A stretch of DNA of 64,000 nucleotides from Halomonas alkalicola (GCF_030704205.1 NZ_CP131913.1:2170001-2234000); one strand, 5' to 3'. Counted from the stretch's first letter, positions 16,316 to 25,536 are shown. Translations and numbers: made by a program. Notes: a model not told the origin generated them from the letters alone.

Positions 16316-17524
16316 TCACAGGCCGATGCGGTGGGCCCGGTGGGTGAAGAAGATCCCGCTGGGGGACTCCGCCGGCAGGCGGGCCAGCTCCTCGAAGGTA
16401 CGGGTGTCGTAGACCACCACGTGGCCGCTGTCCCGGGCGGAGATCCAGATGTGCTCGCCGCGGGGGGTGAACTCCTTGTGCAGGATCGACTCGCCGGGGG
16501 AGAGCGTCTCGATCACCTCGTGGGTGCGGGTGTCGATCACCTGGACGCGGTCGTTGTCGGGGTGGGCGAAGGTGACCCACACCTGCTGCTCGTCGGGGCG
16601 GCTCATCACGAAGATCGGCTGGCCGTGCACCTCGATGCGCTGGGTCAGGGACCAGTCGCGGGTATCGGCGACCAGCACTTCGTTGCGGCCCACGGCGGGG
16701 AAGAAGGCCTGGTCGCCGGCCATGGCCCAGCCCTCCAGGTGGGGCATCTTGTAGACCGGCAGGCGCTCCTCGCCGCGACCGTAGTCGGGCAGGATGCGCT
16801 GCACGCCCTTCTCCGGGTGCCACAGGTCGAGCAGCGCCATGCCGTCCTCGCCGAACAGCCCGGCAATGTAGTAGCGCCCGTTGGCGGTGATCAGGGCGTC
16901 GTAGGGCATGCTTCCGATGTCCCGGTAGCGGGTCACCTCGTGCTCCTCGGTGGACATGTCCAGGGTCCAGATCTCCCCGGCCTCGAAGAGGCTGAACACG
17001 AACATGTTGCCCGGCACGTCCACTACGCCCACCACCTTGGCCTGGTCGGTGGTGCCGTCGGCCTTCTCGTAGGTGGCCGGCACGTCGACCACCAGCTCCA
17101 TGGTCTCGACGTCGAACACCTTCACGCCGCCCGGCTCGTAGTTGCCCACCGCCACGAAGCGGCCGTCCTGGGAGATGGCGCCGCCGATGCTGTTGCCGCC
17201 CTGGATGATGCGCCCGTCTATCTCGCCGGTGAGCAGGTCGAGCCGGGTCAGGCCGCCGTCGCGGCCGAAGACGAAGGCGTGGCGGGCGTCGCGGGTGAAC
17301 TTCACCGAGGCGTGGGAGAGGTCGCCGAAGCCCTCGATGTTCCTGAGTACCCGCTTGTGGGTGGTGTCGACCAGCGCCACGCTGCCGGTGGCGCGCTCGA
17401 TCACCACGCCCAGGTCGCCGGTGCCGCGCAGCTCCACGGCGGGTTCGGCCAGGGCGGGGCCAGCGGCCAGCAGCGACAGGGCGCCGGCGGCGAGCAGGGT
17501 CTTGAAGGGGCGGTGCAACGGCAT
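16316..17524 (-). CDS. nirF: NirF, haem d1 biosynthesis protein
   Basis: NirF is a periplasmic beta-propeller related to the d1 domain of nitrite reductase; it binds a d1 precursor and acts near the end of haem d1 synthesis. The 402-residue product has a signal peptide (about 1-26, ending AAGPALA), propeller repeats throughout and the family's ending ESPSGIFFTHRAHRIGL. It lacks a CxxCH haem c site, which separates it from NirN and NirS. AGGAG precedes the start. It follows nirC by 18 bp, forming a minus-strand nirCF pair transcribed away from nirDLGHJEN. Confidence 0.94.
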   Translation of the reverse strand: MPLHRPFKTLLAAGALSLLAAGPALAEPAVELRGTGDLGVVIERATGSVALVDTTHKRVLRNIEGFGDLSHASVKFTRDARHAFVFGRDGGLTRLDLLTGEIDGRIIQGGNSIGGAISQDGRFVAVGNYEPGGVKVFDVETMELVVDVPATYEKADGTTDQAKVVGVVDVPGNMFVFSLFEAGEIWTLDMSTEEHEVTRYRDIGSMPYDALITANGRYYIAGLFGEDGMALLDLWHPEKGVQRILPDYGRGEERLPVYKMPHLEGWAMAGDQAFFPAVGRNEVLVADTRDWSLTQRIEVHGQPIFVMSRPDEQQVWVTFAHPDNDRVQVIDTRTHEVIETLSPGESILHKEFTPRGEHIWISARDSGHVVVYDTRTFEELARLPAESPSGIFFTHRAHRIGL

Positions 17525-17542
17525 GGCGGTCTCCTCGGGGGA

Positions 17543-17893
17543 TCAGTCGTCCAGGGTCTTCAGGCGGTTGTCGGTCTGCAGGTGCTCGGCGATCCAGCGC
17601 GCCTCCTCCTCGCTGAGCAGCGCCTTCCAGCCGGGCATGGCGGTGCCGGGGATGCCGTGGCGGATGATGTGCGTCAGCGCCTCGGGGCTCAGGGTCTGCA
17701 TGCGGTCGCGGGGCAGGGCGGGGCCGAGGCCGCCGCGCAGGGTCATACCGTGGCAGGAGCCGCAGTCCTGGTAGAGCAGGGTCTCCAGGCGCTCGGGGTT
17801 CAGGGCGTCGGCGTCCCGGCTCTCCGCCTGGACCACCTGGGGCAGCAGCCAGGCCAGGCCGAGTAACAGCAGGGGAAGGGCTCTCTTGGGCAT
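17543..17893 (-). CDS. nirC: Periplasmic cytochrome c NirC
   Basis: A 116-residue monohaem cytochrome with a signal peptide (1-23, ending VVQA) and haem site CGSCHG (C44, C47, H48); the Met in GIPGTAMPGW is the likely sixth ligand. NirC proteins donate electrons to cytochrome cd1 or to d1 assembly. The ATG at 17893 (MPKRALPL) gives a proper signal peptide. The ribosome site is poor. It is the first gene of nirCF, and the perfect FNR/Dnr box at 17957-17970 is 63 bp upstream. Confidence 0.88.
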   Translation of the reverse strand: MPKRALPLLLLGLAWLLPQVVQAESRDADALNPERLETLLYQDCGSCHGMTLRGGLGPALPRDRMQTLSPEALTHIIRHGIPGTAMPGWKALLSEEEARWIAEHLQTDNRLKTLDD

Positions 17894-17956
17894 ATCGGGG
17901 CTCGCAGGAGGTGGCTGACGGATACCCGAGTCTCGCCGTCCGGGCGGCGCTCTGCG

Positions 17957-17970
17957 TTGATGAATATCAA
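17957..17970. promoter_or_regulatory. Perfect FNR/Dnr box upstream of nirC
   Basis: TTGATGAATATCAA matches TTGAT-N4-ATCAA at all 10 positions. It lies 63 bp upstream of nirC and 158 bp upstream of the divergent nirD. Confidence 0.75.
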
Positions 17971-18027
17971 GCCGCGGCGCCGTTGCGAAGGGGATCGGGT
18001 CATAAAAGGGCATTCCGCATGCCTCTT

Positions 18028-18041
18028 TTGACTTGCGTCAA
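18028..18041. promoter_or_regulatory. FNR/Dnr-like box for nirD
   Basis: TTGACTTGCGTCAA (TTGAC-N4-GTCAA), symmetric, 87 bp upstream of nirD. Together with 17957-17970 it gives each arm of the divergent nirC/nirD promoter its own box. Confidence 0.65.
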
Positions 18042-18082
18042 CCACCGCGGAGTTCTCCGCTTGCGGGGTTCGGGCTGCAGGT

Positions 18083-18105
18083 AAGATGCTCGAGAAAGGC
18101 ATCTT
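18083..18105. promoter_or_regulatory. NsrR-type operator upstream of nirD
   Basis: A 23-bp element with perfect outer arms AAGATGC and GCATCTT and a divergent middle (15 of 20 consensus positions). It ends 23 bp before the nirD start, where NsrR binding would repress. Confidence 0.5.
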
Positions 18106-18128
18106 AAAAGCGCCACGAGGAGCGCCCC

Positions 18129-18602
18129 ATGGTCACACTCGCCCCCCTGGACCGCCAACTGATCGACGCCTACCAGCGAGGCCTGCCGGTCTGCGAGCGG
18201 CCCTTCGCCGCCATGGCGGCGCGCCTGGGCAGCAGCGAGGCGGAGGTGCTCGAGCGCCTGGCACGCCTGGCGGATCTCGAGGTGCTCAGCCGAGTGGGGC
18301 CGGTGTTCGACCACGCCCGGGCCGGCGCCAGCCTGCTGGCCGCGGTGGCGGCGCCCGGGCCCTCGCGCGATGCCGTGGCGGAGGCGATCAACCGCGCCCC
18401 CGGCGTCAACCACAACTACCTGCGCGAGCACGATTTCAACCTCTGGTTCGTGATGACCGCGCCGGACGAGGCGGTCCTCGAGGCCCGCCTCGATGCCCTG
18501 GAGGCGGAGCTCGAGCGCGAGATCCTGCGCCTGCCCATGCTCGAGGGGTTCCATATCGACCTCGGCTTCCCGATCCCCTGGCATGAACTGGAGGCGCCAT
18601 GA
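18129..18602 (+). CDS. nirD: Sirohaem decarboxylase subunit NirD
   Basis: NirD, L, G and H are four paralogous Lrp/AsnC-fold proteins that together decarboxylate sirohaem to didecarboxysirohaem on the way to haem d1. This 157-residue member has the N-terminal winged helix (about 5-60) and a C-terminal regulatory-type domain with [16 protein letters not shown] (His and Arg of the active site). GAGGAG precedes the ATG. It is first of the operon nirDLGHJEN; its stop overlaps the nirL start by 4 bp. Assignment among the four is by operon position and by the HNYxREH motif that NirD and NirG share. Confidence 0.88.
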   Translation: MVTLAPLDRQLIDAYQRGLPVCERPFAAMAARLGSSEAEVLERLARLADLEVLSRVGPVFDHARAGASLLAAVAAPGPSRDAVAEAINRAPGVNHNYLREHDFNLWFVMTAPDEAVLEARLDALEAELEREILRLPMLEGFHIDLGFPIPWHELEAP

Positions 18603-19117
18603 ACGCCCGACAGCCGGCTCCCGCCTGCGCAGAGCCCCTCGCCGAGCGCCGCCTGCGCGCCCTGGTCGAGCAGGGGCTGCCGCTGGTGCCGCGCCCCTGG
18701 CAGGCGCTGGCCGAGCAGTGCGGCCTGAGCGAAGCGCAGGTGATGGCCTGCGTGCGTCGCTGGCAGGCCGAGGGGCTGGTCAAGCGCCTCGGCCTGGTGG
18801 TGCGTCACCGCGCCCTGGGCATCACCGCCAACGCCATGGTGGTGTGGGACGTGCCCGACGCCGAGGTGGCCGAGCTCGGCCGACGCCTGGCCGCCGAGCC
18901 CGTCGTCACCCTCTGCTACCGCCGGCCGCGGCGCCTGCCCGACTGGCCCTACAACCTGTTCTGCATGATCCACGGCACCCGCCGCGAGCGCGTGCTGGCC
19001 GCCCTCGACGAGATCGTCGAGCGCCAGGCGCTGCAGGCCATCCCCCACCGCGTGCTGTTCAGCCTCAAGGCCTACCGCCAGCACGGCGGCCGCTATACCG
19101 CCGAGGAGCGCCCATGA
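18599..19117 (+). CDS. nirL: Sirohaem decarboxylase subunit NirL
   Basis: Second Lrp-like decarboxylase subunit, 172 residues. The C-terminal half has the [21 protein letters not shown] motif shared with NirH, which contributes the other type of active-site surface. It overlaps nirD (ATGA at 18599-18602) and nirG (19114-19117), so translation is coupled. It begins with a variable Ala-rich tail ([13 protein letters not shown]). Confidence 0.88.
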   Translation: MNARQPAPACAEPLAERRLRALVEQGLPLVPRPWQALAEQCGLSEAQVMACVRRWQAEGLVKRLGLVVRHRALGITANAMVVWDVPDAEVAELGRRLAAEPVVTLCYRRPRRLPDWPYNLFCMIHGTRRERVLAALDEIVERQALQAIPHRVLFSLKAYRQHGGRYTAEERP

Positions 19118-19659
19118 CCGCCATGCCCGCCACCGCTACACACCAGCCCGCCGCTGCTGCACGCCAGCCCGCCGCCGCTGCACGCCAGCCCGCCGCCGCG
19201 GGGCCGGCCGCCGAGCTGGACGCCGCCGATCGGCGCCTGATCAACCGCCTGCAGGATGGCCTGCCGCTGGTGGCGGCGCCCTATGCCGCCGTGGCCGCGG
19301 AGCTCGACCTCTCCGAGGGCGAGCTGCTCTACCGCCTGGAGCGGCTGCTGGAGGCGGGGGTGCTCAGCCGCTTCGGCCCCATGTACCACGCCGAGCGCCT
19401 CGGCGGCGGCCTGACCCTGGCCGCCCTGGCGGTCCCGGAGCCGGACTTCGAGGCGGTCGTGGAGGCGGTCAACGCCTTTCCCGAGGTGGCTCACAACTAC
19501 CGCCGCGAGCACGCGCTCAACATGTGGTTCGTGCTGGCCACCGAGACGCCGGAGCGCATCCAGGAAGTGATCGACGAGATCGAGGCCGCGACCGGCCTGC
19601 CCGTCTTCAACATGCCCAAGCAGGAGGAATTCCATGTCCGTCTCCACCTGCCCGTCTGA
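19114..19659 (+). CDS. nirG: Sirohaem decarboxylase subunit NirG
   Basis: Third decarboxylase subunit, 181 residues. Residues from about 35 on are a standard NirG, with the winged helix and the [16 protein letters not shown] motif. The first 30 or so residues are an extra low-complexity tail with three near-identical seven-residue units ([21 protein letters not shown]), encoded by a 21-bp tandem repeat. Related NirG proteins are about 147 residues long, so the tail is likely dispensable. It overlaps nirL by 4 bp and nirH by 26 bp. Confidence 0.87.
   Translation: MTAMPATATHQPAAAARQPAAAARQPAAAGPAAELDAADRRLINRLQDGLPLVAAPYAAVAAELDLSEGELLYRLERLLEAGVLSRFGPMYHAERLGGGLTLAALAVPEPDFEAVVEAVNAFPEVAHNYRREHALNMWFVLATETPERIQEVIDEIEAATGLPVFNMPKQEEFHVRLHLPV
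19141..19203 (+). repeat. 21-bp tandem repeat inside nirG
   Basis: Three copies of a 21-bp unit containing CCAGCCCGCCGC, in frame, coding for QPAAAAR-type heptapeptides. Copy-number change would alter only the length of the N-terminal tail. Confidence 0.8.
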
Positions 19660-20182
19660 GTCATCCTCGCTGCTCGACGCCACCGATCGCGCCATCGTGC
19701 TGGCCACCCGGGCCGGCCTGCCCCTGGTGCCCGACCCCTGGGGCGCGGTGGGCCGGCCGCTGGGGCTCGGCGCCGAAGAGGTTCGGGCTCGCCTGGCTCG
19801 CATGCAGGAGGTGGGCATCGTGCGCCGCGTCGCGGCGGTGCCCAACCATTACCGGCTCGGCTACGTGGCCAACGGCATGACGGTGTGGGACGTGGACGAC
19901 GCCCAGATCGACCGCCTCGGCCGCGAGGTGGCGACCCTGCCCGGGGTCAGCCACTGCTACCGCCGCCCGCGCCACCTTCCCGACTGGCCCTACAACCTCT
20001 TTGCCATGCTTCACGGCCACACCCGGGAGGAGGTCGAGCGCCAGGCCGAGGCGCTGCGCGCGCTGCTCGGCGAGGCCTGCCGAGACCACCGCATCCTCTA
20101 CAGCTCCCGCATTCTCAAGAAGACCGGCCTGCGACTGGCCGGCCGACCCGGTGCCGGGCGAAAGCCCGAGCCCAGGAGGTAA
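19634..20182 (+). CDS. nirH: Sirohaem decarboxylase subunit NirH
   Basis: Fourth decarboxylase subunit, 182 residues, with an Lrp-type winged helix (about 12-70) and the [21 protein letters not shown] motif shared with NirL. A basic C-terminal tail (about 165-182) is extra. The ATG at 19634 lies inside nirG with AGGA upstream, giving a 26-bp overlap; nirJ follows 3 bp after its stop. Confidence 0.88.
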   Translation: MSVSTCPSESSSLLDATDRAIVLATRAGLPLVPDPWGAVGRPLGLGAEEVRARLARMQEVGIVRRVAAVPNHYRLGYVANGMTVWDVDDAQIDRLGREVATLPGVSHCYRRPRHLPDWPYNLFAMLHGHTREEVERQAEALRALLGEACRDHRILYSSRILKKTGLRLAGRPGAGRKPEPRR

Positions 20183-20185
20183 GCC

Positions 20186-21385
20186 ATGTTTCGCGTCACC
20201 CGCTATATCAAGAGCCTGATGGAGCCGACCCCGATCCCGACGGCCCGCAAGCCGCCGGGGCCGGTGGTGATCTGGAACCTGATCCGCCGCTGCAACCTCA
20301 CCTGCAAGCACTGCTACACCACCTCGGCCGACATCGACTTCGCCGGCGAGCTCTCCACCGCCGAGGCCCATGCGGTGCTCGACGACCTCAAGGGCTTCCG
20401 GGTGCCGGCGCTGATCCTCTCCGGCGGCGAGCCGCTGATGCGCCCGGACATCTTCGAGCTGTCGCGGCGCGCCCGGGAGCTGGGCATCTACACCGGGCTC
20501 TCCACCAACGGCACCCTGATCGACGAGTCCAACATCGACGCGATCGCCGCCATCGGCTACGACTACGTGGGCATCAGCATCGACGGCCTGGAGGCCACCC
20601 ACGACGTCATCCGCCAGCGCCAGGGCGCCTTCCGCGAGTCGATGCACGCGGTGAAGCTGTGCAAGGAGCGCGGCATCAAGGTGGGTCTGCGCTTCACCCT
20701 GACCCGCGAGAACTACGAGCAGCTCGGCGACATCCTGGCGCTGATCGAGGAACACGACGTCGACAAGTTCTACCTCTCGCACCTCAACTACGGCGGCCGC
20801 GGCCGGCGCCACAGCAAGCAGGATGCCTGGTACCGCATGACCCGCGATGCCATGACCCGGCTCTTCGACCACTGCCGCGACGAGCTCGAGCGCGGCGTGG
20901 AGCGCGAGTACGTCACCGGCAACAACGACGCCGACGGCCCCTTCCTGCTGATGTGGGCCCGGGAGCACTTCCCCGACCAGGCCGACGCCCTGCGCCAGCG
21001 GCTGGTCAACTGGGGCGGCAACGCCTCGGGCGAGCATATCGCCAACATCGACAACCTCGGCAACGTCCACCCGGATACCTTCTGGTGGGACCACGACCTC
21101 GGCAACGTCCGGGAGCGGCCCTTCTCCACAATCTGGCGCGACACCACAGACCCCCTGATGGCGGGCTTTCGCCAGCGGCCGCGGCCGCTCAAGGGGCGCT
21201 GCGCCGAGTGTCGCTTCCTCGACATCTGCAACGGCAACACCCGGGTGCGGGCCTGGAAGGTGACCGGGGACCCCTGGGAAGAGGATCCCGGCTGCTACCT
21301 CACCAACGAGGAGATCGGCGCCAGTGCCGACGGCGAGCGGCGGGTGTCGGCACCCTACGAGGCCATTCAGGCCACCGAGCTCTGA
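20186..21385 (+). CDS. nirJ: Radical SAM haem d1 synthase NirJ
   Basis: NirJ removes two propionates from didecarboxysirohaem and introduces the oxo groups typical of haem d1. The 399-residue protein has the radical SAM motif C36NLTCKHC43 and ILSGGEPLMRPD, followed by a C-terminal SPASM-like cluster region with CAECRFLDICNGNTR and PGCYLT. AGGAGGT precedes the ATG. It is central to the nir maturation operon; nirE follows after 45 bp. Confidence 0.94.
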   Translation: MFRVTRYIKSLMEPTPIPTARKPPGPVVIWNLIRRCNLTCKHCYTTSADIDFAGELSTAEAHAVLDDLKGFRVPALILSGGEPLMRPDIFELSRRARELGIYTGLSTNGTLIDESNIDAIAAIGYDYVGISIDGLEATHDVIRQRQGAFRESMHAVKLCKERGIKVGLRFTLTRENYEQLGDILALIEEHDVDKFYLSHLNYGGRGRRHSKQDAWYRMTRDAMTRLFDHCRDELERGVEREYVTGNNDADGPFLLMWAREHFPDQADALRQRLVNWGGNASGEHIANIDNLGNVHPDTFWWDHDLGNVRERPFSTIWRDTTDPLMAGFRQRPRPLKGRCAECRFLDICNGNTRVRAWKVTGDPWEEDPGCYLTNEEIGASADGERRVSAPYEAIQATEL

Positions 21386-21430
21386 ACGTCGAGCGAGAAT
21401 TCAGACCGTGATGCTCCGGGAGAGCGAGCC

Positions 21431-22297
21431 ATGACAGCATTCCGACACAACCAGACCTGCCACTTCGGCCTCGACGAGGCGCCGCTGGCGCCGGGCGAGG
21501 TCGCCATCGTGGGCGCCGGCCCGGGCGATCCCGGCCTCCTGACCCTGCGCGCCCTGTCGCTGCTGCAGCAGGCCGACTGCCTGGTGTTCGACCGGCTGGT
21601 CTCCGCCGAGATCCTCGCCATGGCCAGGCCCGAGGCGCGCCGCTACTACGTGGGCAAGGCCTCGCGCTGCCACGCCCTGACCCAGGACGAGACCAACGCC
21701 CTGCTGGTGTGGCTGGCCGGCGAGGGCCAGCGGGTGCTGCGCCTCAAGGGCGGCGACCCCTACATCTTCGGCCGCGGCGGCGAGGAGGCCGAGTACCTGA
21801 TCGAGCACGGCATCGGCTTCCGGGTGGTGCCGGGCATCACCTCGGCCTCGGGCTGCTCCAGCTACGCCGGCTTCCCGCTGACCCACCGCGACTACGCCCA
21901 GAGCGTCACCTTCGTCACCGGCCACTGCAAGGGGGACCGGGACCTGGCCCTCGACTGGGCGGCTCTGGCGGTGCCCCATCACACCACGGTGTTCTACATG
22001 GGGCTGGCCAACGCCGAGCTGATCCGCCGCGAGCTGCAGGCCCACGGCATGCCCGCCGAGACTCCGGTGGCCCTGGTGGAGCGGGGCACCACGCCGGAGC
22101 AGCGCCACCTGCTGACCACCCTGGGGGATCTGGTGGGGGCGATCGAGCGCGAGGCCTTCCGGCCGCCGACCCTGATCGTGGTGGGCGAGGTGGTCAGCCT
22201 GGCCGAGACCCTGGCGCCGGCCATGACCCGCCTGGCCCGGACGCCGGAAGACGCCATCGACGCCCTGGCGCACGGGATGGGGAGGGTGGCGCTGTGA
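21431..22297 (+). CDS. nirE: Uroporphyrinogen-III C-methyltransferase NirE
   Basis: NirE methylates uroporphyrinogen III twice to give precorrin-2, the entry point to sirohaem and then haem d1. The 288-residue protein is a single SUMT domain: VGAGPGDPGLLTLRAL at the N-terminus, VLRLKGGDPYIFGRGGEEA, VVPGITSASG and the C-terminal VVGEVV. It lacks the CysG oxidase/chelatase half. CobA is equally compatible by sequence; the nir operon context favours NirE. It overlaps nirN by 4 bp. Confidence 0.9.
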   Translation: MTAFRHNQTCHFGLDEAPLAPGEVAIVGAGPGDPGLLTLRALSLLQQADCLVFDRLVSAEILAMARPEARRYYVGKASRCHALTQDETNALLVWLAGEGQRVLRLKGGDPYIFGRGGEEAEYLIEHGIGFRVVPGITSASGCSSYAGFPLTHRDYAQSVTFVTGHCKGDRDLALDWAALAVPHHTTVFYMGLANAELIRRELQAHGMPAETPVALVERGTTPEQRHLLTTLGDLVGAIEREAFRPPTLIVVGEVVSLAETLAPAMTRLARTPEDAIDALAHGMGRVAL

Positions 22298-23808
22298 GAC
22301 ACGCCGTGACGACCCTGCGCACCCTGCTGCTGGGCGGCCTGCTGGCCGCCCCCGCCCTGCCGCTGATGGCCGCGGAGCCCGATGCCAACGTGCTCTACAA
22401 CCATCACTGCGCGATCTGCCACGGCGTCAGCCGGCTGGGCGGCATCGGGCCGGCGCTGCTGCCGGATAACCTGGCCCGTGTCCGCCCCGACGACGCCATG
22501 GCGACGATACTGGAGGGGCGGAAGGACACCGAGATGCCGGCCTACCGCGAGCTGCTGTCTCAGGAGGAGGTGGCGGCCCTGGCCGAGTGGATCTTCACGC
22601 CGCCTGAGCATGACCTGGCCTGGGAAGAGGCCGATATCCTGGCCAGCCACGATGTCGCTCACCCCCATGGCAGCCTGCCGGACGCGCCGGTATTCGAGGT
22701 CGAGGATCTGAAGAACCTCTTCCTGGTGGTGGAGATCGGCGATCACCACGTCAGCCTGCTGGACGGCGACACCTTCGAGCGCATCACCCGCTTCCCCAGC
22801 CGCTATGCCCTACACGGTGGGCCCAAGTTCTCCGCCGATGGTCGCTATGTCTACTTCGGCTCCCGGGATGGCTGGGTGACCAAGTACGACATCTACAACC
22901 TGGCGGTGACCGCCGAGGTGCGCGCCGGCATCAACATGCGCAACATCGCCGTCTCCGCCGATGGGCGCTACGTGCTGGCGGGCAACTACCTGCCCCACAG
23001 CCTGGTGCTGCTGGATGCCCGGAACCTCGATCTGGTTGCCAGGATCCCTGCGGAGGGGCTCAGCGGCGAGACCTCCCGGGTCAGCGCCGTCTATACCGCG
23101 GCGCCACGCAACAGCTTCGTGGCGGCGCTTCCCGATATCCCCGAGGTCTGGGAGATACGCTGGCCGGAGGAGCGCATCGAGGGCGATGAGACGATTCTGG
23201 GCGATGTCGCCCTGCATCGTGTGAAGGCGCCCGACCACCTGGACAACTTCTTCTTCGATCGTGACTATCGCCATGTCATCGGCGCAACGCGTGGTGGCCG
23301 GGGCGCTCAGGTGTTCGACCTCGACGAGGCGCGCAAGGTGGCGGACCTGCCCCTGGAGGGCATGCCGCATCTGGGGTCCAGCCTGACCTGGGAGCGCAAT
23401 GGCACCAGCGTGATGGCCGTGCCCCATCTCAACATGGGGCGGGTCTCGGTGCTCGATATGAACGACTGGTCGCTGATCACCCATATCGAGACTGACGGTC
23501 CGGGCTTCTTCACGCGCAGCCACGAGAACTCCCCCTACGCCTGGGTGGATGTCTTCTTCGGTCCCCATCAGGATCGCGTCCATGTGCTCGACAAGCAGAG
23601 CCTTCAGGTCGTCGAGACGCTGATTCCGGAGCCGGGCAAGACCGCCGCCCACGTGGAGTTCGACCGGCGCGGCGAGACCCTGCTGCTGAGCATCTGGGAG
23701 GATGATGGCTACCTGCTGTGGTTCGATGCCGATACCCTCGAGGAGCTGGGGCGGATGCCCATGAAACGCCCCTCCGGCAAGTACAACATCTGGAACCAGA
23801 CCCGGTAG
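22294..23808 (+). CDS. nirN: NirN, cytochrome c-haem d1 protein of d1 maturation
   Basis: NirN is a periplasmic dehydrogenase that makes the last double bond in haem d1 before its transfer to NirS. The 504-residue protein starts with a signal peptide (GTG start at 22294, overlapping the nirE stop), followed by a small haem c domain with C39AICH43 and RLGGIGPALLPDNL, and an eight-bladed d1-type propeller (about 110-504) ending PSGKYNIWNQTR. It lacks the longer N-terminal c domain of NirS, and its haem c region matches NirN better. It ends the nirDLGHJEN operon. Confidence 0.88.
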   Translation: MRHAVTTLRTLLLGGLLAAPALPLMAAEPDANVLYNHHCAICHGVSRLGGIGPALLPDNLARVRPDDAMATILEGRKDTEMPAYRELLSQEEVAALAEWIFTPPEHDLAWEEADILASHDVAHPHGSLPDAPVFEVEDLKNLFLVVEIGDHHVSLLDGDTFERITRFPSRYALHGGPKFSADGRYVYFGSRDGWVTKYDIYNLAVTAEVRAGINMRNIAVSADGRYVLAGNYLPHSLVLLDARNLDLVARIPAEGLSGETSRVSAVYTAAPRNSFVAALPDIPEVWEIRWPEERIEGDETILGDVALHRVKAPDHLDNFFFDRDYRHVIGATRGGRGAQVFDLDEARKVADLPLEGMPHLGSSLTWERNGTSVMAVPHLNMGRVSVLDMNDWSLITHIETDGPGFFTRSHENSPYAWVDVFFGPHQDRVHVLDKQSLQVVETLIPEPGKTAAHVEFDRRGETLLLSIWEDDGYLLWFDADTLEELGRMPMKRPSGKYNIWNQTR

Positions 23809-23848
23809 GCACCGGGCGGTCACCGAGCGGCCGCGATAAGAAATATTC

Positions 23849-23862
23849 TTGATACCTGTCAT
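23849..23862. promoter_or_regulatory. FNR/Dnr-like box upstream of the second nnrS
   Basis: TTGATACCTGTCAT, TTGAT-N4-GTCAT, 62 bp upstream of the nnrS start and in the gap after nirN. Confidence 0.5.
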
Positions 23863-23924
23863 GGCCCCGGCGGCCTCGGGCAAGGCACAATGGGAAATCT
23901 AGCGCAACCGTCGGGACAGCTGCC

Positions 23925-25121
23925 ATGACGTCACCCCAACCCGAGCCGGCCGGCATCCCCGTCGCCCGGCTCGCCTTCCGCCCCCTCTTCCTGCTCGCCT
24001 CGCTGTTCAGCGTGCTGGCCATGGTGGTGTGGTTCGCCTTCTGGCACGGCGATATCCTGCTGCGCCCCCACGGCGGGCTGATGTGGTGGCACCAGCACGA
24101 GATGATCTTCGGCTTCGGCGCCGCCGTTGCGGTGGGCTTCCTGCTCACCGCGGCGCAGAACTGGACCGGCCAGCCGAGCCTGCGGGGCGCGCCGCTGCTG
24201 GGCCTGGTCGGCCTCTGGCTGGCGGCCCGGCTGCTGATCGCCTTCCCCATGGGGCTGCCCGCCGGGGTGCTGATGGCCATCGACCTGGCCTTCCTGCCCC
24301 TGGCCGCCCTGGCGCTGGCGCGCATGGTGGTGGCGGCGCGCCAGTGGCGCAACCTGGTCTTCGTGCCGCTGCTGCTGCTGATGGCGGTGGCCAACCTGGC
24401 CATGCACCTCGGGGTGATGCGCGGCCAGCTGCCGCCGATCCGCGAGGGCGGCTACCTGGGGGTGCTGCTGATCGCCACCCTGATGGTGCTGCTGGGCGGC
24501 CGGGTCATCCCCTTCTTCACTTCCCGCAAGCTGGGGCGTGCCAAGCCGGCCGACTGGCCGATGCTCGAGCGCCTCTCGCTGTGGTCCATCTACGCCGTGG
24601 TGCTGCTGCAGCTGGCGGTGGTGCTCGGTGTCGTGCTGCCGGCGGGCCTGCTGGGCTGGACGATGCTGGTGGCGGCCGCCGCCAACGGCGTGCGCCTGGC
24701 CCCCTGGGAGGGATGGCACACCCTGCATGAGCCGCTGCTGTGGGGGCTGCACCTGAGCTATGCCTTCATCGTGGTGGGGCTGGTGATGTGGGCCCTGGCC
24801 CAGACCGGGGTGTTCCGGGTGGAGCTGGCGCTGCATGCCCTGGCCATCGGCGGCATCGCCTCCATGATGCTGGCGATGATGTCCCGGGTGGCGCTTGGCC
24901 ATACCGGCCGCGAGATTCGAACCCTGCCGGGCATCGGCGTGGGGCTTGTGCTGATGTTCGCCGGCGCCCTGCTGCGCTCGCCGGTGCTGGCGATGTTTCC
25001 CCAGATCACCCACTGGACCTACAACCTCAGCATCCTGTTCTGGTGCATCGCCTACCTGATCTTCCTGTTCCACTACACGCTGCCGCTGCTGACCACCCGC
25101 GCGGATGGCAAGGACGGCTAG
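23925..25121 (+). CDS. nnrS: NnrS family membrane protein, second copy (intact)
   Basis: A 398-residue polytopic membrane protein with about 12 helices and the NnrS signatures: RPLFLLASLF at the N-terminus, WHQHEMIFGFGAAVAVGFLLTA (His-rich, likely metal binding), GGRVIPFFTSRKLG and HALAIGGIASMMLAMMSRV. NnrS proteins reduce NO damage in denitrifiers; their exact chemistry is unknown. It differs from the frameshifted copy at 4900 in being controlled by an FNR/Dnr-like box rather than an NsrR-like one. Three small genes on the same strand follow closely. Confidence 0.93.
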   Translation: MTSPQPEPAGIPVARLAFRPLFLLASLFSVLAMVVWFAFWHGDILLRPHGGLMWWHQHEMIFGFGAAVAVGFLLTAAQNWTGQPSLRGAPLLGLVGLWLAARLLIAFPMGLPAGVLMAIDLAFLPLAALALARMVVAARQWRNLVFVPLLLLMAVANLAMHLGVMRGQLPPIREGGYLGVLLIATLMVLLGGRVIPFFTSRKLGRAKPADWPMLERLSLWSIYAVVLLQLAVVLGVVLPAGLLGWTMLVAAAANGVRLAPWEGWHTLHEPLLWGLHLSYAFIVVGLVMWALAQTGVFRVELALHALAIGGIASMMLAMMSRVALGHTGREIRTLPGIGVGLVLMFAGALLRSPVLAMFPQITHWTYNLSILFWCIAYLIFLFHYTLPLLTTRADGKDG

Positions 25122-25140
25122 GCTTCCAGCGAGGTTCGAG

Positions 25141-25536
25141 ATGATCGAGCACTACTTTCTGATCAAGCACCTGCATATCACCACCGCCACCCTGAGCCTG
25201 CTGTTCGTCGTGGTGCGGGCCTGGTGGTCGGTGCGCGAGTCGTCCTGGCTCCAGCGCCGCTGGGTCAGGGTGCTGCCTCACGTCAACGACACCCTGCTGC
25301 TGACGCTCGGCGTGCTGCTGATGGTGATGCTCAGGATGTGGCCCCAGCACCACCCCTGGCTTGCCGCCAAGCTGATCGCCCTGCTGCTCTACATCGGCCT
25401 GGGCACCCTGGCGATCAAGCGCGGGCGCAGCCCCGCGGTGCGCGGGGGCGCGGCCCTGGCAGCGGTGGCCACCTTCGCCTACATGCTGGGGGCGGCGCTG
25501 CACAACAGCCCGCTCTCCTGGCTGGCGGCCGGCTGA
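25141..25536 (+). CDS. SirB2-family small membrane protein
   Basis: A 131-residue protein with four membrane helices and the SirB2 family pattern: N-terminal KHLHITTATLSLLFVVVRAWW (paired His in the first helix), PHVNDTLLLTLGVLLM and KLIALLLYIGLGTLAIKR. The function of SirB2 proteins is unsettled. It starts 19 bp after nnrS (ATG at 25141, with GAGGTTCGAG upstream) and is probably co-transcribed with it. Confidence 0.8.
   Translation: MIEHYFLIKHLHITTATLSLLFVVVRAWWSVRESSWLQRRWVRVLPHVNDTLLLTLGVLLMVMLRMWPQHHPWLAAKLIALLLYIGLGTLAIKRGRSPAVRGGAALAAVATFAYMLGAALHNSPLSWLAAG

Noticed and set aside
22294..23808. Reading this gene as nirS
   Set aside because: The haem c domain is short and of NirN type (RLGGIGPALLPDNL), no long N-terminal c domain is present, and it closes a nirDLGHJEN order.
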